Shown here one piece after another: positions 1 to 6,960 of a DNA stretch of 10,457 bases. The DNA lies in assembly GCA_019322475.1 (NCBI GenBank), contig JAHWIN010000075.1:1-10457 (forward strand). Direction: 5' to 3'. Under the pieces are notes generated by a model. That model ran no database searches. It had not been told where the DNA came from and was given only the letters and a program-made list of their open reading frames with translations. The position numbers were made by a program, and so were the translations under genes. Origin of the DNA: Candidatus Woesearchaeota archaeon. GTDB taxonomy: Archaea > Nanobdellota > Nanobdellia > Woesearchaeales > JACPBV01. Position 1 is the stretch's first letter. Each line of letters opens with the position of its first letter.

Positions 1-56
1 ATGGCTGCGACCTTACAACAGATTATGTAAAGCTTAATGCCCATTACAGCACCTAA
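1..56 (+). CDS. argJ: Glutamate N-acetyltransferase / ornithine acetyltransferase, C-terminal end only
   Basis: Reading from base 3, the frame gives GCDLTTDYVKLNAHYST and a TAA stop at 54-56. This closely matches the conserved C-terminus of ArgJ proteins, which usually end in a CDL(T/S)-x-DYV-(K/R)-(I/L)NA-(x)Y-x-T pattern. ArgJ transfers the acetyl group from N-acetylornithine to glutamate, closing the acetyl cycle of arginine synthesis. The gene starts outside the window, so only about 17 codons are visible. argB follows at once, starting one base after the stop if ATG 58 is used. The match is short, but with argB, argD and argC next in line the assignment is strong. Confidence 0.85.
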   Translation, partial: GCDLTTDYVKLNAHYST

Positions 57-57
57 A

Positions 58-888
58 ATGGATGACCTGATAAAAAAAGCCAGCATACTTACAGAAGCGC
101 TTCCTTACATGCAGAAGTTCAGGGGGAGGATAGCTGTAATAAAGTATGGTGGGAATGCCATGGCCAGCAGCAGCCTGAAAAGGTCTGTGATGAAGGATAT
201 AGTGCTGCTGAAGCATGTAGGGATACTTCCGGTAATAGTCCATGGAGGTGGGCCTTTTATCAATGAGGAGATGAAAAAGAAAGATGTGAAGCCTGTTTTT
301 GTAGAAGGGCTAAGGGTTACAGACAAGGAAACTATCTCTGTAGTAAAGGATGTTTTCAGGAAGATAAATGATGAGATAAAAGAGATAATAAGGGAAGAGG
401 GAGGGAAAGCTGTGTCTGTCAATCATGCAATAATTGCGGAGCAGAAGAGCAGGCAGCTTGGCCTTGTAGGAACTGTCATAAAGATAGATAAGGGGATGAT
501 CAAGGATGCCATAGACAAGGGAAACATACCTGTAATATCTCCATTGGGAACAGGGGGAGAAGAGACATATAACATAAATGCAGATGATGCTGCAACCAAG
601 ATTGCAGTTGCGCTTAAGGCAGAGAAGATGACTTTGCTTACAAATGTGGACGGCGTGATAGAAAAGGGAAAACTGATATCTCACCTTTCTATCAAGGATG
701 CACACAGGCATATACGGAATAAGGTTATAACCGAGGGCATGATCCCTAAGGTAAAGGCATGTGTCGAGGCTGTCGAAGCAGGATGCAGGAAAGCGCACCT
801 TATCAACGGGATGATAAGCCATGCATTGCTGCTTGAGATATTCACTGATAAGGGCATAGGTACAGAGATAGTGAAGAACGGCTCCTGA
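58..888 (+). CDS. argB: Acetylglutamate kinase
   Basis: Phosphorylates N-acetylglutamate with ATP, the second step of the acetylated ornithine route; cytosolic. The 276 aa product shows amino-acid-kinase motifs in order: IKYGGNAM with K29, VHGGGP 61-66, GLRVTD with substrate-binding R86, NINADDAA 172-179 with N172 and D176, NVDGV 196-200, and GMIPKVKA with K231. An N-terminal helix (ALPYMQKF) precedes the core, and the C-terminus has H255, E260 and GIGTE 266-270. These features mark the hexameric, arginine-inhibited class, so feedback inhibition by arginine is likely (inference). The start chosen is ATG 58, one base after the argJ stop, because MDDLIKKASILTEALPY aligns with family N-termini. 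ATG 37, giving seven more residues and overlapping argJ, is possible. No clear Shine-Dalgarno site is seen; translation is probably coupled to argJ. Confidence 0.95.
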   Translation: MDDLIKKASILTEALPYMQKFRGRIAVIKYGGNAMASSSLKRSVMKDIVLLKHVGILPVIVHGGGPFINEEMKKKDVKPVFVEGLRVTDKETISVVKDVFRKINDEIKEIIREEGGKAVSVNHAIIAEQKSRQLGLVGTVIKIDKGMIKDAIDKGNIPVISPLGTGGEETYNINADDAATKIAVALKAEKMTLLTNVDGVIEKGKLISHLSIKDAHRHIRNKVITEGMIPKVKACVEAVEAGCRKAHLINGMISHALLLEIFTDKGIGTEIVKNGS

Positions 889-922
889 GGATGACGCTTT
901 GAAGCAAGGGGCGGCAAGAAAG

Positions 923-2077
923 ATGGATACCAAGAAAATAATAAACTTAGAGAAGAAGCATATCATGGGAACCTATTCAAGGTTTAACCTATTAGTTGAC
1001 CATGGCAAGGGGTGCTATGTTTACGATAAAGAGGGGAATAAGTATCTTGACCTTTTAGGAGGGATAGCGACATGCTCTGTGGGGCATGGAAATCCAGAGG
1101 TTGCCAAAGCAGCCTGCATGCAGGCAAAGAGGCTTCTGAACATAACAAACCTTTATTATACTGAGCCTCAGGTTGAGCTGGCTGAGAAATTAGCCAAGCT
1201 TTCAGGGCTGCAGAAATGCTTTTTCTGCAATTCAGGGGCTGAGGCGAACGAGGCTGCTGTAAAGCTGGCAAAGAAGATCACAGGGAAGAACAAGTTTATA
1301 GCATTCAAGGGATCTTTTCACGGGAGGACAACATCAAGCTTGGCATTAACATGGAATGAGAAATACAGGAAGCCCTTTGAGCCATTGGCTTTGGATGTCA
1401 AGTTTGCGGAATATGATGATATCGGGGCCTTAGAAGCTGTAATAAGCCCTGATGCTGCAGCTGTCATCATAGAGCCGATACAGGGGGAAGCAGGTGTAGT
1501 AGTTCCTAAGAAAGGCTATCTGAAGAAGGTTGAGCAGCTCTGCAGGAAAAATAATGTTCTGCTGATAGCTGATGAGGTGCAGTCAGGTACAGGAAGGACA
1601 GGAAAATTCTTCGCTTACCTGCATGAAAATGTGAAGCCTGATATAGCAACTATAGCGAAAGGGCTGGCTAACGGCATACCTATAGGGGCCTGCATATCCG
1701 ACCTGGAGTTTGATAAGGGAGAGCATGCCTCCACATTCGGGGGAAACAGCTTAAGCTGCGCTGCTGCAAACGCTGTTATAGACCATATCTTAGGCAATAA
1801 TCTTATGGAGAATGCAGCTAAGACGGGCAGCTATCTTCTGTCTAAGCTTGAAGGGCTTAAGAAGGAAAATGATAAGATAAAAGATGTCAGGGGAAAAGGG
1901 CTTATGGCGGCTGTTGAGCTTAACAGTGATGATGCTAAGGATGTTGTGAATAAATGCCTTGCTAAAGGGCTGATAATAAACAATACAAGCGGGAATACAT
2001 TAAGGATGCTGCCTCCTTTGATTGTTGGTGAAGGGGAGATTGATGAGGCTTTGGGGATAATAGAGAAGGTGCTGTGA
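923..2077 (+). CDS. argD: Acetylornithine aminotransferase, PLP-dependent
   Basis: Class III aminotransferase that transfers the amino group of glutamate to N-acetylglutamate semialdehyde, giving N-acetylornithine. From ATG 923 the protein is 384 aa, a normal ArgD length. Visible motifs: LLGGIAT near residues 44-50, the phosphate-binding NSGAEAN 103-109, IIEPIQGEAGV around 182-192, ADEVQSGTGRTG 216-227 with cofactor-contacting D217, the PLP lysine K246 in IAKGLANG, and STFGGNSLSCAAA after it. ATG 923 is preferred because MDTKKIINLEKKHIMGTY fits ArgD N-termini. A TTG at 899 would add eight residues with little support. The gene lies 34 bp after argB. No LysW carrier gene is visible and the neighbours are argJ/B/C, so a role in arginine rather than lysine synthesis is favoured, although ArgD enzymes often serve both. 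Confidence 0.94.
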   Translation: MDTKKIINLEKKHIMGTYSRFNLLVDHGKGCYVYDKEGNKYLDLLGGIATCSVGHGNPEVAKAACMQAKRLLNITNLYYTEPQVELAEKLAKLSGLQKCFFCNSGAEANEAAVKLAKKITGKNKFIAFKGSFHGRTTSSLALTWNEKYRKPFEPLALDVKFAEYDDIGALEAVISPDAAAVIIEPIQGEAGVVVPKKGYLKKVEQLCRKNNVLLIADEVQSGTGRTGKFFAYLHENVKPDIATIAKGLANGIPIGACISDLEFDKGEHASTFGGNSLSCAAANAVIDHILGNNLMENAAKTGSYLLSKLEGLKKENDKIKDVRGKGLMAAVELNSDDAKDVVNKCLAKGLIINNTSGNTLRMLPPLIVGEGEIDEALGIIEKVL

Positions 2078-2180
2078 TGGAACGGTTTCCTCCCAGTTTA
2101 AATGGTACAGGGTGATATACAGGGAATTTAATGTTGAAGGGCTTAGGAAGATATACCCTATAACTGTAATTGAGGTTTGA
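2077..2180 (+). pseudogene. Small ORF overlapping the argD stop, interrupted by a -1 frameshift at a slippery heptamer
   Basis: An ATG at 2077 shares its A with the argD TGA stop. It reads MERFPPSLN and reaches a stop at 2113-2115. The -1 frame then continues protein-like (WYRVIYREFNVEG..YPITVIEV) to TGA 2178-2180, just before the zinc-finger/AbrB gene. The frames join exactly at 2097-2103, T TTA AAT, which fits the X XXY YYZ slippery-site form in the zero frame. One extra T there would give a continuous 34-codon gene. It may be a frameshifted remnant, a sequencing error, or a programmed frameshift; the first two are likelier. YgiT/AbrB-type antitoxins often have a short partner gene directly upstream, so this could be the rest of one (inference). 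No family is recognised with confidence. Confidence 0.4.
2172..2176 (+). promoter_or_regulatory. Shine-Dalgarno site for the zinc-finger/AbrB gene
   Basis: GAGGT lies nine bases before ATG 2186, inside the last codons of the upstream split ORF. It decides the start: TTG 2177 would overlap the site and is therefore unlikely. Confidence 0.7.
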
Positions 2181-2185
2181 TAAAA

Positions 2186-2527
2186 ATGAAAGAAAAGATA
2201 AGGTTTCCATGCCCCTGCGGGGGGAAAATAAGGTGGGCTAAGGAAAAGGTAGTGCAGAGAGGGATCAACTGCGGGGTTTTGGATGTAGAGGTTTGCGATA
2301 AATGCGGCAATATGTATCTCCCTGATGATTCGATGAGGGTTGTGGAGCAGAAACTGAAGGAAAAGGGGCTGTGGGGGGCAAAAAGGAAAGAGGTCAAATT
2401 CTGGAAGTCAGGGAATTCCGTCACTGTAAGATTTCCGACTGACCTTACCCATGAGTTAGGGCTGGATAGGGTGAAAAAAGGGTTTGCCTATCAGGATGGA
2501 GAGAATAAGCTAACGATAGAATACTAG
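2186..2527 (+). CDS. YgiT-type zinc-finger plus AbrB/MazE-like DNA-binding protein
   Basis: A 113 aa protein with two parts. Residues 8-50 form a zinc-binding module with C9, C11, C37 and C40 (CPCGG then CDKCG), as in YgiT/MqsA-type zinc fingers. Residues 68-113 (KFWKSGNSVTVRFPTDL and on) match the AbrB/MazE/SpoVT swapped-hairpin fold, with its typical K-x-GNS-x-x-(V/I)-R-(F/I)-P core. It is probably a dimeric DNA-binding transcription factor or antitoxin. It sits between argD and argC, so it is likely transcribed with the arginine genes. It may regulate them, or be an orphan antitoxin left in the operon; the sequence cannot decide. No intact toxin gene is adjacent, only the small split ORF upstream. 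The start is fixed by GAGGT at 2172-2176. Confidence 0.85.
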   Translation: MKEKIRFPCPCGGKIRWAKEKVVQRGINCGVLDVEVCDKCGNMYLPDDSMRVVEQKLKEKGLWGAKRKEVKFWKSGNSVTVRFPTDLTHELGLDRVKKGFAYQDGENKLTIEY

Positions 2528-2546
2528 GCAATATTGTCAGGTTACG

Positions 2547-3539
2547 ATGAAAAAAATAAAAACAGGGGTAATAGGAGCATCAGGGTATACAGGCTATGAG
2601 CTTATCAAGATACTCAGGAACCATCCTAAGGCTGAGCTGAAGGTTTTGAACAGCAGGAGCTATGCAGGGAAGAAGGTAAAAGACCTGTATAGCGATTTTG
2701 GCGGGCAGGAGAGCTATACTGATTACTCTGTCGATGAGATAAATGACATGAGATTAGACTGCATCTTCCTGGCTGTTCCCCATACTGCTGCGTTTAAGCT
2801 GGTTCCTAAGCTGAAATGCAAGAGGATAATAGACCTTTCGGCAGATTACAGGTTCAAGGATATCGGGAAGTATGAGGAAGTCTATAATGTTAAGCATGTT
2901 GATAATGAGAACAATAAGAAGGCAGCTTACGGGCTTCCTGAGCTTTTTAGGGATAAGATAAAAAAGGCAAAAGTTATAGCTAATCCGGGATGCTATGCTA
3001 CAGCCTGCCTTTTGGCTTCGCTGCCTTTGGGGAAACTTGCCAGGCATATAGTTTTTGACTGCAAGTCAGGCTACAGCGGAGCCGGCAAGGATTCAGCGTA
3101 TGCCAAGGACCATAACACTATAAAGGACAATATCGTGGCTTACAAGCTGGTCTCACACAGGCACAAGCCTGAGATAGAGCAGTTTTTGAAGGCTAAGGTG
3201 AGCTTTACACCCCATGTCATAGACGCCTTTCAGGGCATGATGTGCACAGCGCATATCCTTCTGAAGAAAGGAATGGATAAGGAAGATGTGATGAGGCTTT
3301 TTGAAGATAGCTATAAGGATGAGCCTTTTGTAAAGGTAATTAGGGAGAAGATACCTGAGATAAAGGATGTAAGCAGGACGAACTACTGCCATATAGGCGG
3401 GTTTGAGGTTGATGAGAACAACCAGCTTGTCATAGTCTCTGTGATAGACAACCTTCTAAAGGGGGCTTCAGGGCAGGCAGTGCAGAACATGAATATCATG
3501 TTTGGTCTTGATGAAGGAGAGGGGCTGTTGCAGGCTTAA
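2547..3539 (+). CDS. argC: N-acetyl-gamma-glutamyl-phosphate reductase
   Basis: Reduces N-acetylglutamyl phosphate to the semialdehyde with NADPH, the third step of the acetylated pathway. The 330 aa length is normal. Residues 7-16 carry the nucleotide-binding VIGASGYTGY motif. NPGCYATACL contains the catalytic cysteine C149. SHRHKPEI at 203-210 holds the conserved histidine H206. DNLLKGASGQAVQNMN at 301-316 is the typical C-terminal family signature. The start at ATG 2547 gives the expected MKKIKTGVIGASG N-terminus; only a weak AGGT at 2539-2542 precedes it. The gene begins 19 bp after the AbrB-type gene, consistent with one transcript. The downstream gap to argG is 97 bp, T-rich, and contains a new promoter. 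Confidence 0.96.
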   Translation: MKKIKTGVIGASGYTGYELIKILRNHPKAELKVLNSRSYAGKKVKDLYSDFGGQESYTDYSVDEINDMRLDCIFLAVPHTAAFKLVPKLKCKRIIDLSADYRFKDIGKYEEVYNVKHVDNENNKKAAYGLPELFRDKIKKAKVIANPGCYATACLLASLPLGKLARHIVFDCKSGYSGAGKDSAYAKDHNTIKDNIVAYKLVSHRHKPEIEQFLKAKVSFTPHVIDAFQGMMCTAHILLKKGMDKEDVMRLFEDSYKDEPFVKVIREKIPEIKDVSRTNYCHIGGFEVDENNQLVIVSVIDNLLKGASGQAVQNMNIMFGLDEGEGLLQA

Positions 3540-3607
3540 GCAGCAGATTTTGTTCTTGTCCGATATAAAACATTATTGTTTATTCTTATCCTGTTTAGGT
3601 CAATAGA

Positions 3608-3617
3608 TTTATAAATA
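3608..3617 (+). promoter_or_regulatory. TATA box for a leaderless argG transcript
   Basis: TTTATAAATA is centred about 25 bp before ATG 3637, the distance from an archaeal TATA box to its transcription start. argG is therefore probably transcribed separately from argJBDC as a leaderless mRNA. The AGGAG at 3631-3635 is only one base from the ATG and too close to act as a Shine-Dalgarno site. Confidence 0.65.
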
Positions 3618-3636
3618 GCTTAATTTTCTTAGGAGC

Positions 3637-4845
3637 ATGGCAAAACAGAAGGTAATACTGGCTTATTCAGGCGGATTAGACACGTCTGTAATACTCAAAT
3701 GGCTTATAGATAAGGGATATGATGTTATAGCTTATATCGCTGATGTCGGGCAGGATGAGGACTTTAAGGCTGCTGAGAAGAAAGCTATAAGCATAGGGGC
3801 CTCTAAGGTCTATATAGAGGATCTGAAGAAGGAATTTGCCACTGAATTTATATTTAATTCTATAAAGGCCAATGCTGTTTATGAAGGGAAATATCTTTTA
3901 GGTACATCTTTAGCAAGGCCTTTGATAGCCAAGAGGCAGATCGAGATAGCGAAGAAGGAAAAGACCAATATAGTAGGGCACGGAGCTACAGGGAAAGGTA
4001 ATGACCAGGTCAGGTTTGAGCTTACATATTATACCCTGATGCCTGACGCCAGGATAATCAGCCCATGGAAGGATGATGAATTTCTGGATAAGTTTCAGGG
4101 CAGGCCGGACATGATCAAATACTGCAAGGAACATGATATACCTGTGAAAGCCAGCATCAAAAAGCCTTACAGCACAGACCCCAACCTGATGCACATAAGC
4201 TATGAGTCAGGTGTACTGGAGGATACCTCAAAAGGGCCTGATGATGATATCTTTGAGATGACTGTTTCCCCTTTAAAGGCTCCTGACAAGGAGACAGAGC
4301 TGAGCATAGATTTCAAGAAAGGGGTTCCTGTCAAGATTGTCGATAAGACGAACAATGTTACAGAAACAGACCCTTTAAAGCTCTTTACTTACCTGAATAA
4401 GATCGGGGGGATGAATGGCATAGGAAGGGTCGATCTGGTTGAAAATAGGTTTGTAGGCATGAAGTCCAGGGGGGTATATGAAACTCCGGGAGGAACAGTA
4501 CTGATGCAGGCCCACCTTGACATAGAAGGGATAACGATGGACAGGGAGGTAAAGCAGATAAGGGACTCTTTGATTCCTAAGATAGCCAGCCTTATCTATA
4601 ACGGGTTTTGGTATTCCCCTGAGATGGAGCTTTTGCAGTGCATGATAGACAAAAGCCAGGAGAATGTTACAGGGACTGTCAACCTTAAGCTCTATAAGGG
4701 CAATGTTATAATCACAGGAAGGTCTTCACCATGCAGCTTATATGACGAGAAGACAGCTTCTATGGAGGTCCATGGGGGTTATGACCAGAAGGATGCAGAC
4801 GGCTTTATCAAGCTTAATGCATTAAGGCTTAAGGGGAAGAAGTGA
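3637..4845 (+). CDS. argG: Argininosuccinate synthase
   Basis: Condenses citrulline with aspartate using ATP, giving argininosuccinate, the penultimate step to arginine. The 402 aa protein is full length. The N-terminal ATP pyrophosphatase loop AYSGGLDTS lies at residues 9-17. GHGATGKGNDQVRFE at 114-128 is the aspartate/citrulline-binding signature. YSTDPNLMHISYE at 178-190 and RFVGMKSRGVYETPGG at 271-286 are further conserved family blocks. Argininosuccinate lyase (argH), its usual partner, is not in this window, so it must be downstream of another promoter or elsewhere. The gene ends six bases from the convergent HAD gene, leaving no room for a terminator outside coding sequence. Confidence 0.97.
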   Translation: MAKQKVILAYSGGLDTSVILKWLIDKGYDVIAYIADVGQDEDFKAAEKKAISIGASKVYIEDLKKEFATEFIFNSIKANAVYEGKYLLGTSLARPLIAKRQIEIAKKEKTNIVGHGATGKGNDQVRFELTYYTLMPDARIISPWKDDEFLDKFQGRPDMIKYCKEHDIPVKASIKKPYSTDPNLMHISYESGVLEDTSKGPDDDIFEMTVSPLKAPDKETELSIDFKKGVPVKIVDKTNNVTETDPLKLFTYLNKIGGMNGIGRVDLVENRFVGMKSRGVYETPGGTVLMQAHLDIEGITMDREVKQIRDSLIPKIASLIYNGFWYSPEMELLQCMIDKSQENVTGTVNLKLYKGNVIITGRSSPCSLYDEKTASMEVHGGYDQKDADGFIKLNALRLKGKK

Positions 4846-4851
4846 TGTATG

Positions 4852-5520
4852 CTAATAGGATACTATCCTTAACAGCTCTTTTATGTCATTGATTTCGTAG
4901 TCTGCTTTGCTTTTCCTTACCTTATTGTTGCCGTACCTGGCAAAACAGGTCTTCATGCCGAGCTTTTTGGCGCCTTCTATGTCCCTGTGGGGAAGGTCGC
5001 CTACCATAAGGCATTCTTTGGGGCTGAGCTTCAGCTTTTTCAGTGCTGCTTCAAAAGGAAGCGAAGACGGCTTTAGCTGTTTCGTGTCTTCAAATGTGAC
5101 TACGACATCGAAGAAATTGCCTAGTTTCATGGACATGAGCCTGAGCCAGGCCTTCAGCCTTGGGGCGTCACTGACTATGGCCAGCTTTATGCCTTTTGAT
5201 TTCAGCTTTATGAGAAGGTAGTCTGTATGAGGGTATGGCTGCAGGTAAGAGGCCCTTACTTTCCTGTAAGCTACTATGGCGTTTGCAAGTATCCTGTAAT
5301 CTATCCTCTTTTTTTCTTCCTTGAGGAACCTTTGGAATATCCTGCTGTCTTCTAAGCCATGCTTGTCATAAAGCGTGAACAGCCTTTTCAGCGCCCTGTC
5401 TTTTTCTATCTCCAGGCCTGCATCTATCATGGCAGAGACAGCAGCCTCGCAGCTGTTCCTTTTCATCCGCATAAAGTCAATGAGGGTATTGTCAAGATCA
5501 AAGAGAACAGCCTTTATCAT
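4852..5520 (-). CDS. HAD-superfamily hydrolase (probable phosphatase, subfamily IA)
   Basis: A 222 aa HAD hydrolase with all four motifs: I, FDLDNT with nucleophile D8 and acid/base D10; II, VSD with S117; III, K150 in LKPSS; IV, VGDLPHRD with G174, D175 and D180. An alpha-helical cap lies between about residues 15 and 95. These features indicate Mg2+-dependent phosphoester hydrolysis; the substrate cannot be told. It resembles the archaeal TIGR02253-like group (moderate confidence). The start at 5520 is chosen over an upstream ATG at 5565 because MIKAVLFDLDNT is the classic HAD N-terminus, and because a TATA box sits 26-27 bp upstream of it. It converges with argG and diverges from the aminopeptidase gene. 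Nothing links it firmly to arginine metabolism. Confidence 0.88.
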   Translation of the reverse strand: MIKAVLFDLDNTLIDFMRMKRNSCEAAVSAMIDAGLEIEKDRALKRLFTLYDKHGLEDSRIFQRFLKEEKKRIDYRILANAIVAYRKVRASYLQPYPHTDYLLIKLKSKGIKLAIVSDAPRLKAWLRLMSMKLGNFFDVVVTFEDTKQLKPSSLPFEAALKKLKLSPKECLMVGDLPHRDIEGAKKLGMKTCFARYGNNKVRKSKADYEINDIKELLRIVSY

Positions 5521-5542
5521 GCCTAAAAGTATATCCTGCTTT

Positions 5543-5550
5543 TTTAAATA
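5543..5550 (-). promoter_or_regulatory. TATA box of the HAD hydrolase gene
   Basis: On the minus strand this reads TATTTAAA, centred 26-27 bp from the ATG at 5520. The spacing implies a leaderless mRNA and supports that start; the longer reading frame would begin upstream of the TATA box. Confidence 0.55.
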
Positions 5551-5566
5551 GGTTTTGTTTTTCAAT

Positions 5567-5581
5567 CGAAACTTTTATTAA
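5567..5581 (+). promoter_or_regulatory. BRE/TATA promoter of the aminopeptidase gene
   Basis: CGAAAC followed by TTTTATTAA, centred about 31 bp before ATG 5608, predicts a start near 5603 and a leader of about five bases. The CGAAAC upstream element recurs in the two small-RNA promoters of this window. Confidence 0.5.
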
Positions 5582-5607
5582 TCGCTATAAAATTTTTCTT
5601 CTTTACT

Positions 5608-6678
5608 ATGGACACTATCCAGTCTGTACAGTGGCTTAAGGCCAACAACCTGTATGAATTAGCTGAAAAAACATCATTTTACCTGAAGAAGATATTCAAT
5701 TCCTGCTTTAAGATAACTGATGAGAAGATCCTGATAATGGGCGATAAGGGGTTTAGCAACAAGCGGATCGCCCCCATATTGTCTGGCGCTTATTACCTTG
5801 CAGCAAATTCCCTTAACCTGGACTCTAAGCTTATACTCCAGGATATAAAGTCCAGGGGGAACTCTGCTGAAAAGGATGTTGTGGATTCCCTGGATAACCT
5901 TGATGAGAACAATGTCGTTTTTGTCAATATGTCCGATAAGCTGGGATCCTTGAAGGAGATAGGCAAAAGCTTCAGGAAGTTTTGCGAGAAAAGGAGGCAC
6001 AGGTTTGTCTCTGCCTTGAGCTTAGGGGACCTTCCTACAAAAAAGATAGATGATGTCATCGCTGCTGTTGATGTTGAGTATAAGCCTTTAATGGCAAAGC
6101 ACACGCTTCTTAAGGCGTCTCTTGATGATGCAAGTGAGCTGAACATAAGGACCGACCAGGGAACAGACCTTTACTACAATGTTGAAGGCATGAAAGCCAT
6201 ATCTGCTGACGGCTCATATCATGAGCCAGGGACAGGAGGCAACCTTCCTGCGGGGGAGGTTTATATACCCTGCAATGGAAAGAAGGTCGAGGGGAAGGTT
6301 GTGATAGACGGAAGTTCAAGGAACCATAAGCATACTACCCTGATCAAGGATCCCATAACCCTTAAGATAGAGGAAGGGAGCATAGTAGATATAAGCGGGG
6401 GAAGCGAGGCTAAGAAATTGGAGAATACGCTGAAATGGGCTGCAGGAAGGTCTAAGCATCCTAAAAGCGTCTATAGGGTGGGGGAGTTAGGCATAGGCTT
6501 AAACCCTAAAGCGAGAATCATAGGCTCTACTCTCATAGATGAAAAGACATTAGGGACTGCGCATATAGGCATAGGCTCCAATTACTGGTTTGGGGGAAAT
6601 ATCTATGCTATAATACACCTGGACCAGATATTCAGAAACCCTGCTATAGACGCAGACGGCAAGAGGATAACCCTCTAA
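5608..6678 (+). CDS. M29-like metallo-aminopeptidase
   Basis: A 356 aa protein resembling the AmpS/AmpT (peptidase family M29) metal-dependent aminopeptidases, which release N-terminal residues from peptides in the cytosol. The conserved C-terminal half has GGNLPAGEVYIP with E217, GELGIGLNP with E293, GTAHIGIGSNYW with H319 and Y326, and IIHLDQIF with H337 and D339. In order and spacing these fit the Glu-Glu-His-Tyr-His-Asp set of the thermophilic M29 enzymes, so the active site looks complete. The N-terminal 170 residues are less conserved, and the protein is somewhat shorter than typical members. It starts at ATG 5608 close behind its promoter and is divergent from the HAD gene. Its stop overlaps the end of a small minus-strand ORF. 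Confidence 0.88.
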   Translation: MDTIQSVQWLKANNLYELAEKTSFYLKKIFNSCFKITDEKILIMGDKGFSNKRIAPILSGAYYLAANSLNLDSKLILQDIKSRGNSAEKDVVDSLDNLDENNVVFVNMSDKLGSLKEIGKSFRKFCEKRRHRFVSALSLGDLPTKKIDDVIAAVDVEYKPLMAKHTLLKASLDDASELNIRTDQGTDLYYNVEGMKAISADGSYHEPGTGGNLPAGEVYIPCNGKKVEGKVVIDGSSRNHKHTTLIKDPITLKIEEGSIVDISGGSEAKKLENTLKWAAGRSKHPKSVYRVGELGIGLNPKARIIGSTLIDEKTLGTAHIGIGSNYWFGGNIYAIIHLDQIFRNPAIDADGKRITL

Positions 6679-6785
6679 AGGTCGTTTAATGTTATAACAG
6701 CGTTTTCTTTTGATCTTATCCATCTTGGAAGATCCATCTGGGGGTATATATTTTCAGGGCAGTAATCTATACTCTTTATTTGCAT
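6675..6785 (-). CDS. Small hypothetical protein, 36 aa
   Basis: ATG 6785 opens a 36-codon frame reading MQIKSIDYCPENIYPQMDLP and then RWIRSKENAVITLNDL, with a TAG stop at 6675-6677. It overlaps the convergent aminopeptidase stop by four bases. A TATA element at 6808-6817 is centred about 27 bp from the ATG, as for a leaderless gene. A stop codon lies two codons upstream in frame, so this is not the tail of a longer intact gene. Composition and codons (ATA, AGA, mixed charged and aromatic residues) look protein-like rather than random. No signal peptide, membrane segment or zinc motif is seen, and no family is recognised. It could be a genuine mini-protein or the end of a decayed gene. Confidence 0.4.
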   Translation of the reverse strand: MQIKSIDYCPENIYPQMDLPRWIRSKENAVITLNDL

Positions 6786-6807
6786 ATATCAGATTAACCA
6801 TAGGGAT

Positions 6808-6817
6808 TATTTAAATA
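6808..6817 (-). promoter_or_regulatory. TATA element for the 36 aa ORF
   Basis: TATTTAAAT-type sequence centred near 6812.5. It lies about 27 bp upstream of ATG 6785 on the minus strand. The core TTTAAA is symmetric, so it could also drive plus-strand transcription starting near 6839. Confidence 0.4.
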
Positions 6818-6912
6818 TTTACGATTAATATCAAGTAATGAAACAGAATATTGACTTTTAAGTTATAATAAAAGACATCAATAATTGAGCAATCATGCCT
6901 TTTATTAATAAG

Positions 6913-6952
6913 CAAAGAGCATTAATTATCGCTCAAATATTTGTGCTCTTTG
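6913..6952. repeat. Inverted repeat, 8 bp perfect arms
   Basis: CAAAGAGC at 6913-6920 pairs with GCTCTTTG at 6945-6952 across a 24-base loop. A competing pairing joins TTGAGC at 6885-6890 with GCTCAA at 6931-6936. The repeat lies just beyond the U-tract of the minus-strand RNA. It may be part of a second transcript on the plus strand or a back-up terminator. Confidence 0.45.
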
Positions 6953-6960
6953 TTATAAAA

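Noticed and set aside
310..966. Long open frame (218 codons) on the minus strand over argB
   Set aside because: It lies opposite the well-conserved argB gene; its sequence is low in charged residues, rich in Cys, Tyr and Ile, and matches no family. It is a shadow of codon bias.
3631..3635. AGGAG before argG as a Shine-Dalgarno site
   Set aside because: Only one base separates it from the ATG, too close for use; the TATA distance instead indicates a leaderless mRNA.
5521..5565. Longer N-terminus for the HAD protein (extra 15 residues, MKNKTYLKKQDILLG)
   Set aside because: The added stretch contains the TATA element and is not part of the HAD fold; MIKAVLFDLDNT is the standard start.
5793..6146. 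Minus-strand open frame opposite the aminopeptidase gene
   Set aside because: Serine- and phenylalanine-rich shadow of the real gene, with no promoter or family match.
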